64,000 nt of DNA from Saccharomycopsis fibuligera x Saccharomycopsis cf. fibuligera. Its lineage: Eukaryota > Ascomycota > Saccharomycetes > Ascoideales > Saccharomycopsidaceae. The position numbers were made by a program, and so were the translations under genes. The notes under the pieces were generated by a model that worked only from the letters and a program-made list of their open reading frames with translations, did no database searches and was not told where the DNA came from. Shown in pieces: positions 22,101 to 33,501 of the stretch (within the stretch, counting starts at the first letter, position 1; the number at the start of each line of letters is the position of its first letter). The stretch spans positions 1,240,001-1,304,000 of the forward strand of contig CP012820.1 of the NCBI GenBank assembly GCA_001936135.1. The letters run 5' to 3'.

Positions 22101-23759
22101 ATGTTCCTTAAGAACATTGCGTTGGCCTCTATGGCTGCCTTTACGTCGGTTACTATGGCCGCTAGTTCCACCTCTTCTAGTGCTGACAGCACCAGTTCTG
22201 GTTCCACCGCTTCCAGTTCTACCGTCTTGCCAGCTATTGAAATTGTTGGTAATAAATTTTTTTACTCCAACAACGGCTCACAATTTTACATGAAGGGTGT
22301 CGCTTACCAAGCTGACTCTGCTAACAGCACCTCTGAGACCTTTGTTGACCCATTAGCTGACTACTCTACTTGCTCTAGAGATATCCCTTACTTGCAAGAA
22401 TTGGGTACCAATACCATCAGAGTTTACGCCGTTAACGTTTCTCTTGACCATTCGAAATGTATGAACGCTTTAGAGAAAGCCGGTATCTATGTCATTGCTG
22501 ATTTGTCGCAGCCATCTCAGTCCATCAACAGAGATTCTCCATCTTGGACTCTTGACCTTTACGAAAGATACACTTCTGTTATTGACATGTTCCACGGTTA
22601 CAGTAACGTTATTGGTTTCTTTGCTGGTAATGAAGTTACAAACAACAACACCAACACTGATGCTTCCGCCTTTGTTAAGGCTGCCATTAGAGATTCTAAG
22701 GCTTACATAAAAAAGAAGAACTACAGAGCTATCCCAGTTGGTTATTCTTCTAATGATGACGCAGACACCAGAGTTGCAATGGCTGACTACTTTACTTGTG
22801 GTGACAGCGACTCTGCCGCTGACTTTTACGGTATTAACATGTACGAATGGTGTGGCACTTCCTCTTACACTAGCAGTGGTTACAAATCCACAACCGAAGC
22901 TTTCAAGAACTTGACTGTCCCAATCTTCTTCTCTGAATACGGTTGCAACAAGGTCACTCCAAGAAAATTCCAAGAAGTTGGTACGTTATATGGCTCTGAT
23001 ATGGATGATGTCTGGTCCGGTGGCATTGTTTACATGTATTTCGAAGAAGAAAACCACTACGGTCTTGTCTCTGTTAGCGGTGACAAGGTTAAGACTCTTA
23101 GTGACTTCAACAACTTAAAAACCCAATTGGCTTCTGTTTCTCCATCCACTGCTAAATCTAGTGACGTTACTACTTCTTCTGGTACTTTCGCATGTCCAGC
23201 TACTGATAGTAACTGGTCTGCGGCTACTTCATTGCCACCAACACCAAATAGCGACACTTGTGAATGTCTTTACCAATCGTTGAGTTGCGTTATTGACAAT
23301 GACGTCGACGAAGACGATTACGCTGATTTGTACTCTTACCTTTGTGAAAAAATCTCTTGTTCCGATATTTCTGCTAACGGTACTAGCGGTGAATACGGTG
23401 ACTATTCTTTCTGTTCTGCCAAGGCTAAATTGTCTTACATCATGAACAAGTACTACAAGAAAAACGGTGGTAAGAGCTCTGACTGTTCTTTCAGTGGTTC
23501 TGCTTCCTTGAAAAGTGCTACTTCTGGTTCTTCTTGTTCTAGTGCTTTGAGTGCTGCTTCTAGTGGTTCTTCTTCTAGTTCTGACAGCGAAAGTTCTGGC
23601 AGTGCTTCCTCCAGCTCTTCCAAGAGCAGCAGTTCTTCGTCTTCTAAGAGTAGTGCTAGCGTCTTGAAATCTTCCATCAAGTTCACCGTCTCTGAAATTG
23701 CTTTGACCACTTTGTTAGGCGCTTCTTTCATTGGTGGCGTTTCTTTTGTCTTGTTCTAA
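22101..23759 (+). CDS. GAS1: Gas1-type beta-1,3-glucanosyltransferase
   Basis: GPI-anchored GH72 enzyme that cuts and rejoins beta-1,3-glucan chains to elongate them in the cell wall. It is 552 residues, close to 559 in S. cerevisiae Gas1. Residues 1-20 are a signal peptide. The GH72 catalytic domain spans about 45-350, with the acid/base Glu at 178 (GNEV) and the nucleophile Glu at 279 (FFSEYGCN). A Cys-rich CBM43/X8 domain covers about 370-460 ([11 protein letters not shown]...YLCEKISC). A serine-rich segment spans about 475-525, then a small-residue GPI site and a hydrophobic tail ending FVLF. The X8 domain puts it with Gas1/Gas2 rather than Gas3-5. Numerous NxS/T sequons are present, and codon bias is strong. 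The start is the only ATG giving a signal peptide. Confidence 0.93.
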   Translation: MFLKNIALASMAAFTSVTMAASSTSSSADSTSSGSTASSSTVLPAIEIVGNKFFYSNNGSQFYMKGVAYQADSANSTSETFVDPLADYSTCSRDIPYLQELGTNTIRVYAVNVSLDHSKCMNALEKAGIYVIADLSQPSQSINRDSPSWTLDLYERYTSVIDMFHGYSNVIGFFAGNEVTNNNTNTDASAFVKAAIRDSKAYIKKKNYRAIPVGYSSNDDADTRVAMADYFTCGDSDSAADFYGINMYEWCGTSSYTSSGYKSTTEAFKNLTVPIFFSEYGCNKVTPRKFQEVGTLYGSDMDDVWSGGIVYMYFEEENHYGLVSVSGDKVKTLSDFNNLKTQLASVSPSTAKSSDVTTSSGTFACPATDSNWSAATSLPPTPNSDTCECLYQSLSCVIDNDVDEDDYADLYSYLCEKISCSDISANGTSGEYGDYSFCSAKAKLSYIMNKYYKKNGGKSSDCSFSGSASLKSATSGSSCSSALSAASSGSSSSSDSESSGSASSSSSKSSSSSSSKSSASVLKSSIKFTVSEIALTTLLGASFIGGVSFVLF

Positions 23760-24634
23760 TCGAGTTAGATATTATTAGAAGAGTATAAAAAGAAAATAAA
23801 GATAATTTTTCGTTAGAGTTGTATTATTTGAGAATTTACAAAAATGTTTATAGACATGCGATAGTGATATAGATAATGAAGAAACCGGTCAGCAATTACC
23901 GCATCTATAAAATAATATTGCCTATAGTTTTACTCCCGTTTTTATATACTTTTGTTATTTTGTTTGTTTGTTTGTTTGTTTGCTTTTTGTTGTTGTTTAT
24001 ACTCCCCCTTTACTTCACATATACTTTAATTGTTTTAATTTTTTATTTTGTGTAGTATCACAGCTGCAGCGATCCCCCTATTCCTTGTCCAATCGTCTTT
24101 CGAGATCTCGATGCTCATCATTTGTCACGAATCAAACAGGTTTATTAACTGATGTATTCCTAGCCCAAAATTTTCTGGACTTAAAGCACAATGACGCCTT
24201 TTGACGCTCATCCATGCAACATGACGAACCGAGGACAGCACCAGACGAGACATCGTGGAAGTCAGCTGACAGACATAACTTTTTTCCTCGAGGGGCAGTC
24301 AGAACACCGCCAGGCCTCATCACCAGGTGGTGGAGCGCAGCGGTTCCCTGAGCAATAAATACATCCAGTAAGTGCCGGCTACTACTTGCAACACTAGTAG
24401 TCCTTTTTGCTATTGTTAGTTGTTACTTTTTTTTTTTTTTTTTCTTACATTTTTTTTCTACTGTAATATCGCTTGCTTTGTTTTGTTTACTCCAATACCA
24501 GCAATCAATTGATTACTTTTCACTAAATATAAAAGCAAATAGACAAAAGAAAAACGCATAAGTCAATCACTGATAAAATAGCCTACTTGGCGCTTAACTG
24601 ACCATATAAAACGACAACTACAAATATTTTGAGA
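23760..24634. other. GAS1-PFK2 intergenic region
   Basis: Holds the GAS1 3' end, a (GTTT)n run at about 23955-23985, a poly-T tract at about 24427-24442, and the PFK2 promoter with TATAAAA at 24528. No other gene is seen. Confidence 0.5.
24528..24534 (+). promoter_or_regulatory. TATA box of PFK2
   Basis: TATAAAA 107 bp upstream of the ATG at 24635, within an AT-rich leader. Confidence 0.5.
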
Positions 24635-27556
24635 ATGGTCCAATTGAATAAAGCATTGGTTCACGACGCAACCTACTTTGCTGTTCTGACCTCAGATAGA
24701 GAGTTGTATGAGCAGACAAAGGCTTTTTACCACGACTTTTTGGGCTTTGAAGTCAAGTCGGAATCTGCAAATAATGATTACTGCTGGCTCTCGCATGCTG
24801 ACTTCAGCGAGAACCCAAATCTACCAGTCACTGTTAAGCTCACTCTCGAACCTCGTATAAAGTTCTCCAAGCAGCAAATCTACCATTTGATTCAAGATAT
24901 TGAATCAAAGATTCACACCAATGATTGGCGTTCTCTCAAGTTGAGTTTTGTCTTCAAAACCGCTTCCATTAAAAGCATTTATGACAAATTTGCCAATCAA
25001 GACAAGTTTTTCTATCAAGTCAGACCAGATAATATCACACCAGTGGAGATTTATGCTATTGATCCGTTAGGTAATCTTATTGGATTCACTGCAATCTTGA
25101 ATACTTTCTCCTCGAAAATTCCATCTTTAGAAACCACCAGTGCGGTGGCTCCTGCAATTGAAGATAGAATCAACAAAAATTCAGCAAAAGAACTGCCAAT
25201 TGATGCACCAAAACCTCTAGCTGACAAAAGCAAAGCTCGTAACATTGGTATCATGACCTCTGGTGGCGATGCTCCAGGTATGAACTCCAATGTTCGTGCT
25301 ATCATTAGAACTGCTATTTATAAAGGATGCAAGCCTTTTGCTATTTTTGAAGGTTATGAAGGCTTGGTTAAAGGGGGACCTAAATTCATCAAAGAAATGA
25401 CTTGGAATGACGTGCGTGGCTGGCTTCGTGAAGGCGGTACCAACATTGGTACTGCTAGATGTATGGAGTTCCGTGAACGTAAAGGGCGTTTGCAAGCCGC
25501 TAAAAACTTAATTGAGGCTGGTATTGATGCATTGATTGTGTGCGGTGGTGATGGTTCTTTGACTGGCGCTGATGTTTTTAGAGGCGAATGGCCATCCTTG
25601 ATCGGTGAATTGCTTGAAACCAAACAAATCACTCAACAACAACATGACAAACATGAACATTTGAACATTTGTGGTACTGTTGGTTCCATTGATAATGACA
25701 TGTCATCAACTGATGCCACAATTGGTGCATATTCTTCATTGGCAAGAATTGTGCAAGCTATTGATTACATTGATGCTACTGCTAACTCTCACGCCAGAGC
25801 TTTCGTTATTGAAGTTATGGGAAGACACTGTGGTTGGTTAGCATTGATGGCCGGAATTGCCACTAGTGCAGATTACATTTTGATTCCAGAAAAACCAGCA
25901 AGTTCTAGAGAGTGGCAAGATCAAATGTGCTCTATTGTTGGGAAGCACCGTGAGCGTGGTAAGAGAAAAACTATTGTACTTGTTGCTGAAGGTGCCATTA
26001 GTGCTGACTTGACTCCAATTAGTTCTAAGGATGTGGCTAATGTGTTGATTGACAGATTAGGCTTGGACACAAGAATCACCACTTTGGGCCATGTCCAAAG
26101 AGGTGGTACAGCTGTTGCTTATGATCGTATTTTGGCTACTTTACAAGGGGTTGAAGCAGTGGAAGCTGTCTTGGAATGTACACCTGAGACTCCATCACCA
26201 ATGATTGGCATTGAAGAAAACAAAATTGTTAGAAGATCATTGGTTGAAGCAGTTAAATTGACCAAATCTGTTGCTGAAGCAATTTCTCAAAAAGATTTTG
26301 AAAAAGCTATGAGACTACGTGATACTGAATTTATTGAAAATTTGAACAATTTTATTGCGTCTAATTCTGCTGACCATAACAAGCCAACTTTATCAGAAGA
26401 AAAAAGACTTAACATTGCCATAATTAATGTTGGTGCACCAGCGGGTGGTATGAATAGTGCCGTTTACTCAATGGCCACTTACTGTATGTCTAAGGGTCAT
26501 AAACCATTTGCTATTCATAACGGTTTCTCCGGTTTAGCTAAACATGGGGCCATTAAACCATTGAACTGGTTGCAAATCAGTGAATGGAACTCTCTTGGTG
26601 GTTCAGAAATCGGTACTAACCGTGCTACTCCAAATGAAACTGATTTGGGTATGATTGCTTATCATTTGGAAAGACACAACATTGACGGTTTAGTTATTGT
26701 TGGTGGATTCGAAGCATTTGTTTCTTTGCATGAATTGGAACGCGCTAGAATCAATTATCCAGCATTCAGAATTCCATTAGTTTTAATTCCAGCCACTATT
26801 TCTAATAATGTCCCAGGTACTGAATATTCATTGGGTTCCGATACTTGCTTAAATGCATTAATGGAATATTGTGACATTGTTAAACAAAGTGCTAGTGCTA
26901 CTAGAAACAGAGTCTTTGTTGTGGAGATCCAAGGTGGCAATAGTGGTTACATTGCCACCTATGGTCAATTAATCGCTGGTGCTAATATTTCATATGTACC
27001 TGAAGAAGGTATTTCTTTGGAACAGCTCGAAGCGGACATCGATGCTCTTAAGGAAGAATTCAAGCATGATAAAGGTAAGACTAAAGCAGGAAGATTGCTT
27101 TTGAAATCCAAGAACGCATCCAAGGTACTTAGCACTAAAGTTATTAGTGATATTATTAATGAAGAAAGCAATGGCAGATTTGAAGCAAGAACCGCTATTC
27201 CAGGACATGTTCAACAAGGTGGTATTCCTTCCCCGATTGATCGTACTAGAGCTTCTAAACTTGCTTGTCGTGCAGTGCTGTTCATTGAAGCTCATGCTGA
27301 AAAATTGGCTAAGGTGAAATATGATGAAGATTACGGCTCTTACATTGTGCAACAGTCGGACCAAGACGTCAACGAAATTTTAGAAACTGCTGCTGTAGTG
27401 GGTGTGAAGAGTAATAATATTGTTTATACTTCAATTGCTCATCTTTACGATTATGAAACTGAACTTAAGAGAAGAATGCCAAAGCAAGTTCACTGGAATG
27501 GAGTTAGAGAAATTGCTGACAGATTGGTTGGTAGAAAGAAGTTGCCAGCTCAATGA
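24635..27556 (+). CDS. PFK2: 6-phosphofructokinase beta subunit
   Basis: Catalyses ATP-dependent phosphorylation of fructose 6-phosphate, the committed step of glycolysis, as half of the cytosolic alpha4-beta4 enzyme. It is 973 residues (959 in S. cerevisiae Pfk2). Residues 1-170 form the fungal N-terminal glyoxalase-like domain. The first PFK half begins at about 205 (MTSGGDAPGMN) and has CGGDGSLTGA and GHVQRGGTAVAYDR. The second half begins at about 590 (NVGAPAGGMNSAVY) and has IPGHVQQGGIPSPIDR. Diagnostic matches to Pfk2 rather than Pfk1 include NSNVRAI, LNICGTVGSIDNDMS, EKPASSREWQDQMC and the end RLVGRKK. The first in-frame ATG is at 24635. The reading frame stays open a few codons further upstream, without another ATG. 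PFK1 is not in the window. Confidence 0.95.
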   Translation: MVQLNKALVHDATYFAVLTSDRELYEQTKAFYHDFLGFEVKSESANNDYCWLSHADFSENPNLPVTVKLTLEPRIKFSKQQIYHLIQDIESKIHTNDWRSLKLSFVFKTASIKSIYDKFANQDKFFYQVRPDNITPVEIYAIDPLGNLIGFTAILNTFSSKIPSLETTSAVAPAIEDRINKNSAKELPIDAPKPLADKSKARNIGIMTSGGDAPGMNSNVRAIIRTAIYKGCKPFAIFEGYEGLVKGGPKFIKEMTWNDVRGWLREGGTNIGTARCMEFRERKGRLQAAKNLIEAGIDALIVCGGDGSLTGADVFRGEWPSLIGELLETKQITQQQHDKHEHLNICGTVGSIDNDMSSTDATIGAYSSLARIVQAIDYIDATANSHARAFVIEVMGRHCGWLALMAGIATSADYILIPEKPASSREWQDQMCSIVGKHRERGKRKTIVLVAEGAISADLTPISSKDVANVLIDRLGLDTRITTLGHVQRGGTAVAYDRILATLQGVEAVEAVLECTPETPSPMIGIEENKIVRRSLVEAVKLTKSVAEAISQKDFEKAMRLRDTEFIENLNNFIASNSADHNKPTLSEEKRLNIAIINVGAPAGGMNSAVYSMATYCMSKGHKPFAIHNGFSGLAKHGAIKPLNWLQISEWNSLGGSEIGTNRATPNETDLGMIAYHLERHNIDGLVIVGGFEAFVSLHELERARINYPAFRIPLVLIPATISNNVPGTEYSLGSDTCLNALMEYCDIVKQSASATRNRVFVVEIQGGNSGYIATYGQLIAGANISYVPEEGISLEQLEADIDALKEEFKHDKGKTKAGRLLLKSKNASKVLSTKVISDIINEESNGRFEARTAIPGHVQQGGIPSPIDRTRASKLACRAVLFIEAHAEKLAKVKYDEDYGSYIVQQSDQDVNEILETAAVVGVKSNNIVYTSIAHLYDYETELKRRMPKQVHWNGVREIADRLVGRKKLPAQ

Positions 27557-28208
27557 TTTTTCTCGAATAACAGTTGGCTGAATTGCGGCAATTGTTTCTC
27601 TTGATTCCTTACTCCGAATAACGATTATGCTTACTTGCTTTTTTTCATTTTCTTCATTTTATGATTTTTGTATCTTTTTTTTTTTTTTTTTCGTTGTTTT
27701 TGTTTTCGTTTTTTTGAATTTTGTTAGCACTCACTGTATTTATTGAAGTATATAAAATTTGCACTATTGTGACACACCACCCTTTCTGTATCTGCGTTAC
27801 CGTAGCTGCAATAAAGAAATTTTTGCGTTCGAAAGTTTGATTGATTCAACAAGTTGCTCGTTGCTTCCCCCTTTAAATGGAATTTAAGATCATAAATATT
27901 TACTATAACATGTGCTTACAGATATTTGATAAAAAAGTCCAATATAGATGTTACCTTTAAATAATATACAGTAATTTAGTTGAAATAAAATTAGAAACAA
28001 AAACAGAAAAAGACCCACAAAAACCAATACAATGCCTATAAAGAAAATTTGAAATAAAAAGTGTTCAAAATAAAAATAAAAATAAAAACCAAAATAAAAA
28101 TATAGGGAAAAGTACTCAAATTAGGAATTTTACAAAAAATAAAAATAAAAATAAAAATAAATATGTGGGTAAGAAACAAATTAGAAATTTTACAAAAAAA
28201 ATGAAGGT
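27557..28208. other. PFK2-SPC105 tail-to-tail spacer
   Basis: Contains the 3' ends of both genes, a poly-T run at about 27677, and A-rich (AAAAAT)n repeats at about 28060-28165. A 60-bp-period direct repeat (28117-28139 and 28177-28200) abuts the SPC105 stop. No gene is seen. Confidence 0.6.
28060..28200. repeat. (AAAAAT)n with a 60-bp direct duplication
   Basis: Hexanucleotide AAAAAT units occur in two blocks. The segment CAAATTAG(G/A)AATTTTACAA recurs exactly 60 bp apart, indicating a local tandem duplication just beyond the SPC105 stop codon. Confidence 0.75.
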
Positions 28209-30392
28209 TTATGCATTCACTAACACTTCAGAGGAATCATTGGTAAGAGTCACAGAGCTAGAATTAGCTGCATTGTTATTGTCTAACATATCATTAACGA
28301 AATCAACTGTTAATTCCATCTTGACAGTCTCGCGTGAAAATCTTTTACCAACTTTTAAGTTAACCAATAATCTTCCATCCTCAGTAAATTCAATCTTAGC
28401 TCTCGATTTAATTGTTAAAAAGTAAAGTTGAATGAATGTTGCTTCAAAACCCTTGATGGTTTTGCGGAAAAACTGGAGAATATCTAAAGCATTTTTAAAT
28501 TTTCGTGGAGAATCCTCTTTCAAACAGCATTCAACAAAGCTGTATTTAAAAAACTCAATCAACTTAGCATTCAAATCACGGCAGTTATTGGTATCTGCAT
28601 CATAAATTTTTTGATTAAGTTTGAAATTTTTTCCAAATTCGAACTTGAAGCTGTCAATCGCACTCAAATTGTTGTAATCAAATGACACTTCCACATTGTT
28701 GTTTTTCTCTTCCTCATCCCTAGCACTATTAGCAAATGTATTACTTAAAGCAATACTCTTGCGTACAGAGGAGCGTCTGCTTAATTTACCACTAAGTGCA
28801 GGTCCCAACAATGCAGTTTCATCATAAGAATTTAACAACAATCTCAATGTAATAACATTGGTGGTCGAATCGATCTTAATCAATTTTAATCCAACTTGCT
28901 TTATTAAACCTTCGGCTTTGTTTTGAAGTTTGAAAATTTCTTTTGATTCCAAGCGATTAGATACCTCGTATTCTTTTTCGCTTTTGCTCAACTCTTTTCG
29001 TATTGCTTCAATTTGCCTAGTTTCATTTTCTATTTGTTGCACTATAGCATTGGTTTGAGACTCATGAATTTGCAAATTTTTTTGATTATTCATCAAATCC
29101 TCAGTTACATCTACCAACTCTTTGCGCAACTTCAAAAGCTCATCTTTTGCAGTGTTATTTTGCTTTAGAAAGCCATTTTGAAACTTTAGCTGATGTAAAC
29201 GTTTCTCAATCTCTTGCAGTTTGCGTGCCAACTTACTATTTAGATTTTCGAACTCATCTAATTTTTTATCAAGAATTTTTTTATCATTGTTTAGGTCTTC
29301 TAAGCGCTTTTCAATTATGTCCACTATATCGTCAATGAGTTGCTTTTTCCAAGAGTACCAATCATATTGAGCCTCTAGTTTTGCATAGTTTTTGCTGATA
29401 TGAAATTGCTCAATCATGCTGCTCTTCACCTCAGTATCAGATGTAAAAAACTCCTTCATAGTGGCAGGGTTTTCTTCAGCAATTTCTTGGGAGAGCTGGT
29501 CGAAAAATAGCTGACCTTCTTTAATGTATTTTTTCAATTCTTTACAACCATACGTTAAAAGCTCAAGTGTTGAAAGTTGCTCATTGCTTTTGCCATAGTC
29601 CAATTGTGTAGGCTCTTTGACTTCTTTCCCCTGTGGCGGCAATAAAGATGTAGACATAATTGTTGAATGAACCATATCATCAAAAAATTTTAAATTTATC
29701 TCTTCCAAAAATTTTTCAATCGTAACAGGCTCATAATTTTCATCAATTTGGCTATCTTCCACAAGTTCTTCCATATCCTCATCTTCAGAAATCTGTTCCA
29801 AGTTGTTGCTATTAGGAGGTTCAATAAACGGGTTGTCTAAATGCATAGTCTCAACATTGTTTCCATCAGCTATAATTCCTATTGAGTCATTTATCCTGCT
29901 ATCCTCCTCTTGGATTGTTCCGATTACTCTTGTTTCTAAAGTGCCAAAGCTAATGGTTTTTCTCTTTGATGATCTACCTTCAGATTTATTGCTCTTTTTT
30001 CGTTTTTGAATAGGATTGTCAAGATCAAGGCTAGGCATAGCAGGCAAGCTCAATCTTTTTCTTTTACTAGGAATACTCAGTTTTAGTATCTGTTGATCCT
30101 TGAAGTTGAGTGCCGGGAGTTTAGGAATGCTGTTAGCTCTCACTGGTGAACTTTCTCTGTTATTTCGATCTCCAGCCAACGCTTTTCTCAAAGGTGAAGT
30201 ATTTAATTGAGAAGGAGAAGGCAATTTTCTTTCATTGGCTTTTATCAACATTTCGCGTTGTTTTTGAGGAGAACAATTAAGTTCTCCATCATCATTATTT
30301 TGAATGTCATCATCAGGACTGGAACCAAAATTGAGTTTTATTGGGCTGTTGATCCTCTCTGGTGAGCTGAAAAGATCCTGCTGCCGCTGCTT

Positions 30393-30424
<32 letters not shown>

Positions 30425-32777
30425 GCCGTTTAGCGTCTAATTCAATACACTCATGTTGGTTATTGGCATTATCTTCAGATCCGTCATCTTTTATTGGTGA
30501 TGATGTAATGGGCGCAGATTGGCCTAACATACTGTTGGCAATAGTGTTAGAAATAGTTTTTTCATCAGGATATATGTCCGAATCATCATCTTCTTCTTCT
30601 TCTTCGTCATATTCATTCAATTTCGCACTATAATCTGGAATGGTCTGGTCCTTAGCATTATTTAAGATTTGCTTTCCTTCTTGACCATGCTGGCTATCCA
30701 ATGTTACGTTTATTTCTGGGCGTATTGTTCTATCAGCCTCATCAGTACGATTATCTTCTGACAATATGGTTTGGTTAGCTTCTTCTAATTCAGCGTCTTC
30801 CAGCACGATTCTTTCATCTCCTTCATTGTCATACAGGATTTTTGGAACAGCATCAACAGTATCTGAAATTTCGTTAGATGTGCCAGAAGCTTCTGCGACT
30901 GTTTTTTTAGCTGTGTGGATTGCTTCATTTACAGACTTAGTTAACTGCATTGTGCTACCTTCGGGTTTTTGAGCATATTCATATTCCTCTTCCTTTTGTT
31001 TTTCTTCACTCTTTGGGCTTTCTTCAGCTTGCCCCTCTGTGATTTGAATACTATCCTTGACGAATTTATTAATCATACTAACGTTTTGAAATTGTACAGG
31101 ATCCACGCTCGGCAAAATTCTTTTGATATTTTTAACTGGATTTGTTAACTCCATGGTCTGCTCATCCTCATCTTCTCGTTCATTTTGCTCATTGATTGCA
31201 TTACCGCTGCTGGGAGATTTTGGCAAAGCTAAGTTTTGTTGTTGTTGAAGGAAGAAGGACTTGGTAATTTCCATGGTAACTTCTTTGGTTGCTTCATTAT
31301 CATCGTCATCACTATCACCATCACCATCACCATCACCATCACCATTACCATTATCACTGGTATGACCATTATTTAGGAATTTCATATTATTGTTCAGTAC
31401 CGGATGCAAGTCAGATATTTTTATTGGTTTGGTAAATTCCATTGTAGCTTCTTCTTCTTCATCTTCTTCATTCTCGTCATTAATTTTATTACTAGCAGCA
31501 TCTTCTGACACCAGACTGGCACCTTTGCTTGTGCTTGGGATCTTAAATGGCTTTGTAAAGTCCATTGTGGCTTCCTCTGTCACTTCTTGATCTGTGTCTT
31601 TGTCTTGGTTTGTGTCTTTGTACCAACTTCTATTAATTGGTGGTGATTGTATAAATTCGGATCTTTCATTTTGCAATCTTATTGTATTTGTCATCTCCAT
31701 TGTGACTTCTTTTGTCATTTCTTCGTCAGTTTCAACAAATTCCTCACCAAACTTATTCATATTACCATTTTCAAGCTGCAACAGCGACGGTGATGAGACT
31801 TTCTGGTCTTTTTTAGGAATATTTCTCAGCAGAATTGGATTGGAAATTCTTTTGAAACTTTCCGTGATTTCCATAGTCTCTTCGATAGCTTCTTGCTCAT
31901 CATTTTCTATGCTATCAAGCAATTTGACCTTAGGTAAACCGCTTTCCGGATTCTCAGTCGCGTTACTTCTTATCAATTCAGCTTCATCAACGTTGAGGGT
32001 TTTTCTACCACTTCCGTCTTTGGCTTGTTTGAAGATATCACTAATTTTGATCTCTGTTAATTCCATGTTATCAGCAAAACTCGCACTAAAACTATCATCA
32101 CTTTCATTTTGGTCATTGAAGCTATTCACTACGTTGTGACTGGCGGCCTCGGCATCACCACTGCCAGTTTCCATAGCAATAATTTTGTTGAGGAATGGAC
32201 TCTGATGCACTTCATTTTCGTCTTCTTGATCCATCGCATCTTTGATAATTTCATTACCATGCTCGCCAATATTTATATTACCATTACTATCCAAACTGTT
32301 TCCACTTTCATCATTCAGTATCACATTTTCCCTAACTAAAGGCTTTCTCTGGCTTGCTGCGATTCCACTTTCCGTTTCTTGATTCTTCTTGTCATCATCA
32401 TTACTATCATCATGTGCCTTGTCATGATTTTTGTCATTGTCATCGCTTTCCTTATTTTGAGCAACATTGTGACCCCTCTCATCATTGTCGTCATTTTCAG
32501 TATCACTGTTCCCCGAAGACGAAGAAAATGAACTAAGTGACGAAACCAGAGGAGGAATAAAGCTGATCTTATGTAGCGTTACTTCTGGGGCAAAACTCAC
32601 CCTTCTTTTTATCTTTTTATTATCCTTGTCCTTGTTAACAGCATCACTATTAGTATTGGAAATCTCTTTAAGAATGCCTTTATATCCTATAGTGTGCCGG
32701 CGCTTGGATTTTGCCCCACTGGCGCTTGATGTCGAGGCGCTGATCTGCTTAGCTAAAGCCTCTTTATCGAAGCTCAT
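28209..32777 (-). CDS. SPC105: Kinetochore scaffold Spc105/KNL1 with eight MELT motifs
   Basis: Outer-kinetochore scaffold of the KMN network. Phosphorylated MELT repeats recruit Bub3-Bub1 and the N-terminus docks PP1 (Glc7), switching the spindle checkpoint on and off. It is 1522 residues, against 917 in S. cerevisiae. Near the N-terminus are GILKEISN (about 33-40) and the PP1 site RVSF (about 58). Eight MELT-like motifs follow at roughly residues 237 (MELT), 300 (MEIT), 359 (MEMT), 404 (MDFT), 445 (MEFT), 500 (MEIT), 541 (MELT) and 608 (MQLT). A polyglutamine run sits near 785-800, and basic segments near 920-970. A coiled coil covers about 1100-1300, and the C-terminal RWD-type region is well folded in character. 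Acidic DGDG repeats occur near 480. Possible MBF/SBF-type ACGCGAAA lies upstream at 33040. Confidence 0.92.
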
Positions 32778-33501
32778 ATTGGAAAATAATATTGAGACTA
32801 GTTATAGCTTTTGAAGAGCTGTAATGAAGACGGGATGTAATTGTTAGAAGATAGCACTAGATTGTATGTAGCGGCTACTTGTTACTCGTGGCGCGAACTA
32901 AAGGCGTCTTTAACTTTATTGATCTATCTTTACTAATATTTTAAATATTTGTTTTGTTTAATGTTTTTTGTTTATTTGTTTACATTTACAAAAACAAAAT
33001 TATCTCTATGTGCGCGCTCAAAACCTAATTCGCAACGTTTTTCGCGTTTTTCCAAATAGTAAGGGGGCGGCTGGACCCCACATGCAGCCGAACTATTGTT
33101 GAAGATTTTCAGCATGGACGTCACCTAATATATGTTAAAAAAAAAAGTAATTGTCAAAAAATTTATGATTTAGCAATAGTAAATAAACAGATAAAATAGA
33201 TACAACTGAGTTTAGGGTACCTTTGAGTTGAATGATAAATGATAGAAGGCGTGTTATGCGCGGCATAAAAGCAGACAAAATATCAATATAAAAAAAGAAA
33301 GATAACAGAAAAACATTTTCAAAACCAATACAAAAGCTTAAGAAAGCCCTTTAAGTGCAGTTGAGGGAAATAAAAAACGGAACTAATTTGAAAACAAAAA
33401 TAAAAATAAACAATGTTAGTGTGTGAAAGGAAGACAAAAAGTGTTAAGAATGAAATACAGTAATGAAAAACAAAAGACTAAAGTATTAAGGTATTGAATA
33501 A
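32778..33501. other. SPC105 promoter and DCW1 3' region
   Basis: Between two minus-strand genes. It includes an ACGCGAAA element (minus strand, 33040-33047) and other CGCG-containing motifs near SPC105, and an A-rich DCW1 3' flank. No further gene is seen. Confidence 0.5.
33040..33047 (-). promoter_or_regulatory. ACGCGAAA, possible MBF/SBF cell-cycle element
   Basis: ACGCGAAA about 263 bp upstream of the SPC105 ATG combines the MCB (ACGCG) and SCB (CGCGAAA) cores used for G1/S expression in yeasts. The sequence is clear; the function is inferred. Confidence 0.4.
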
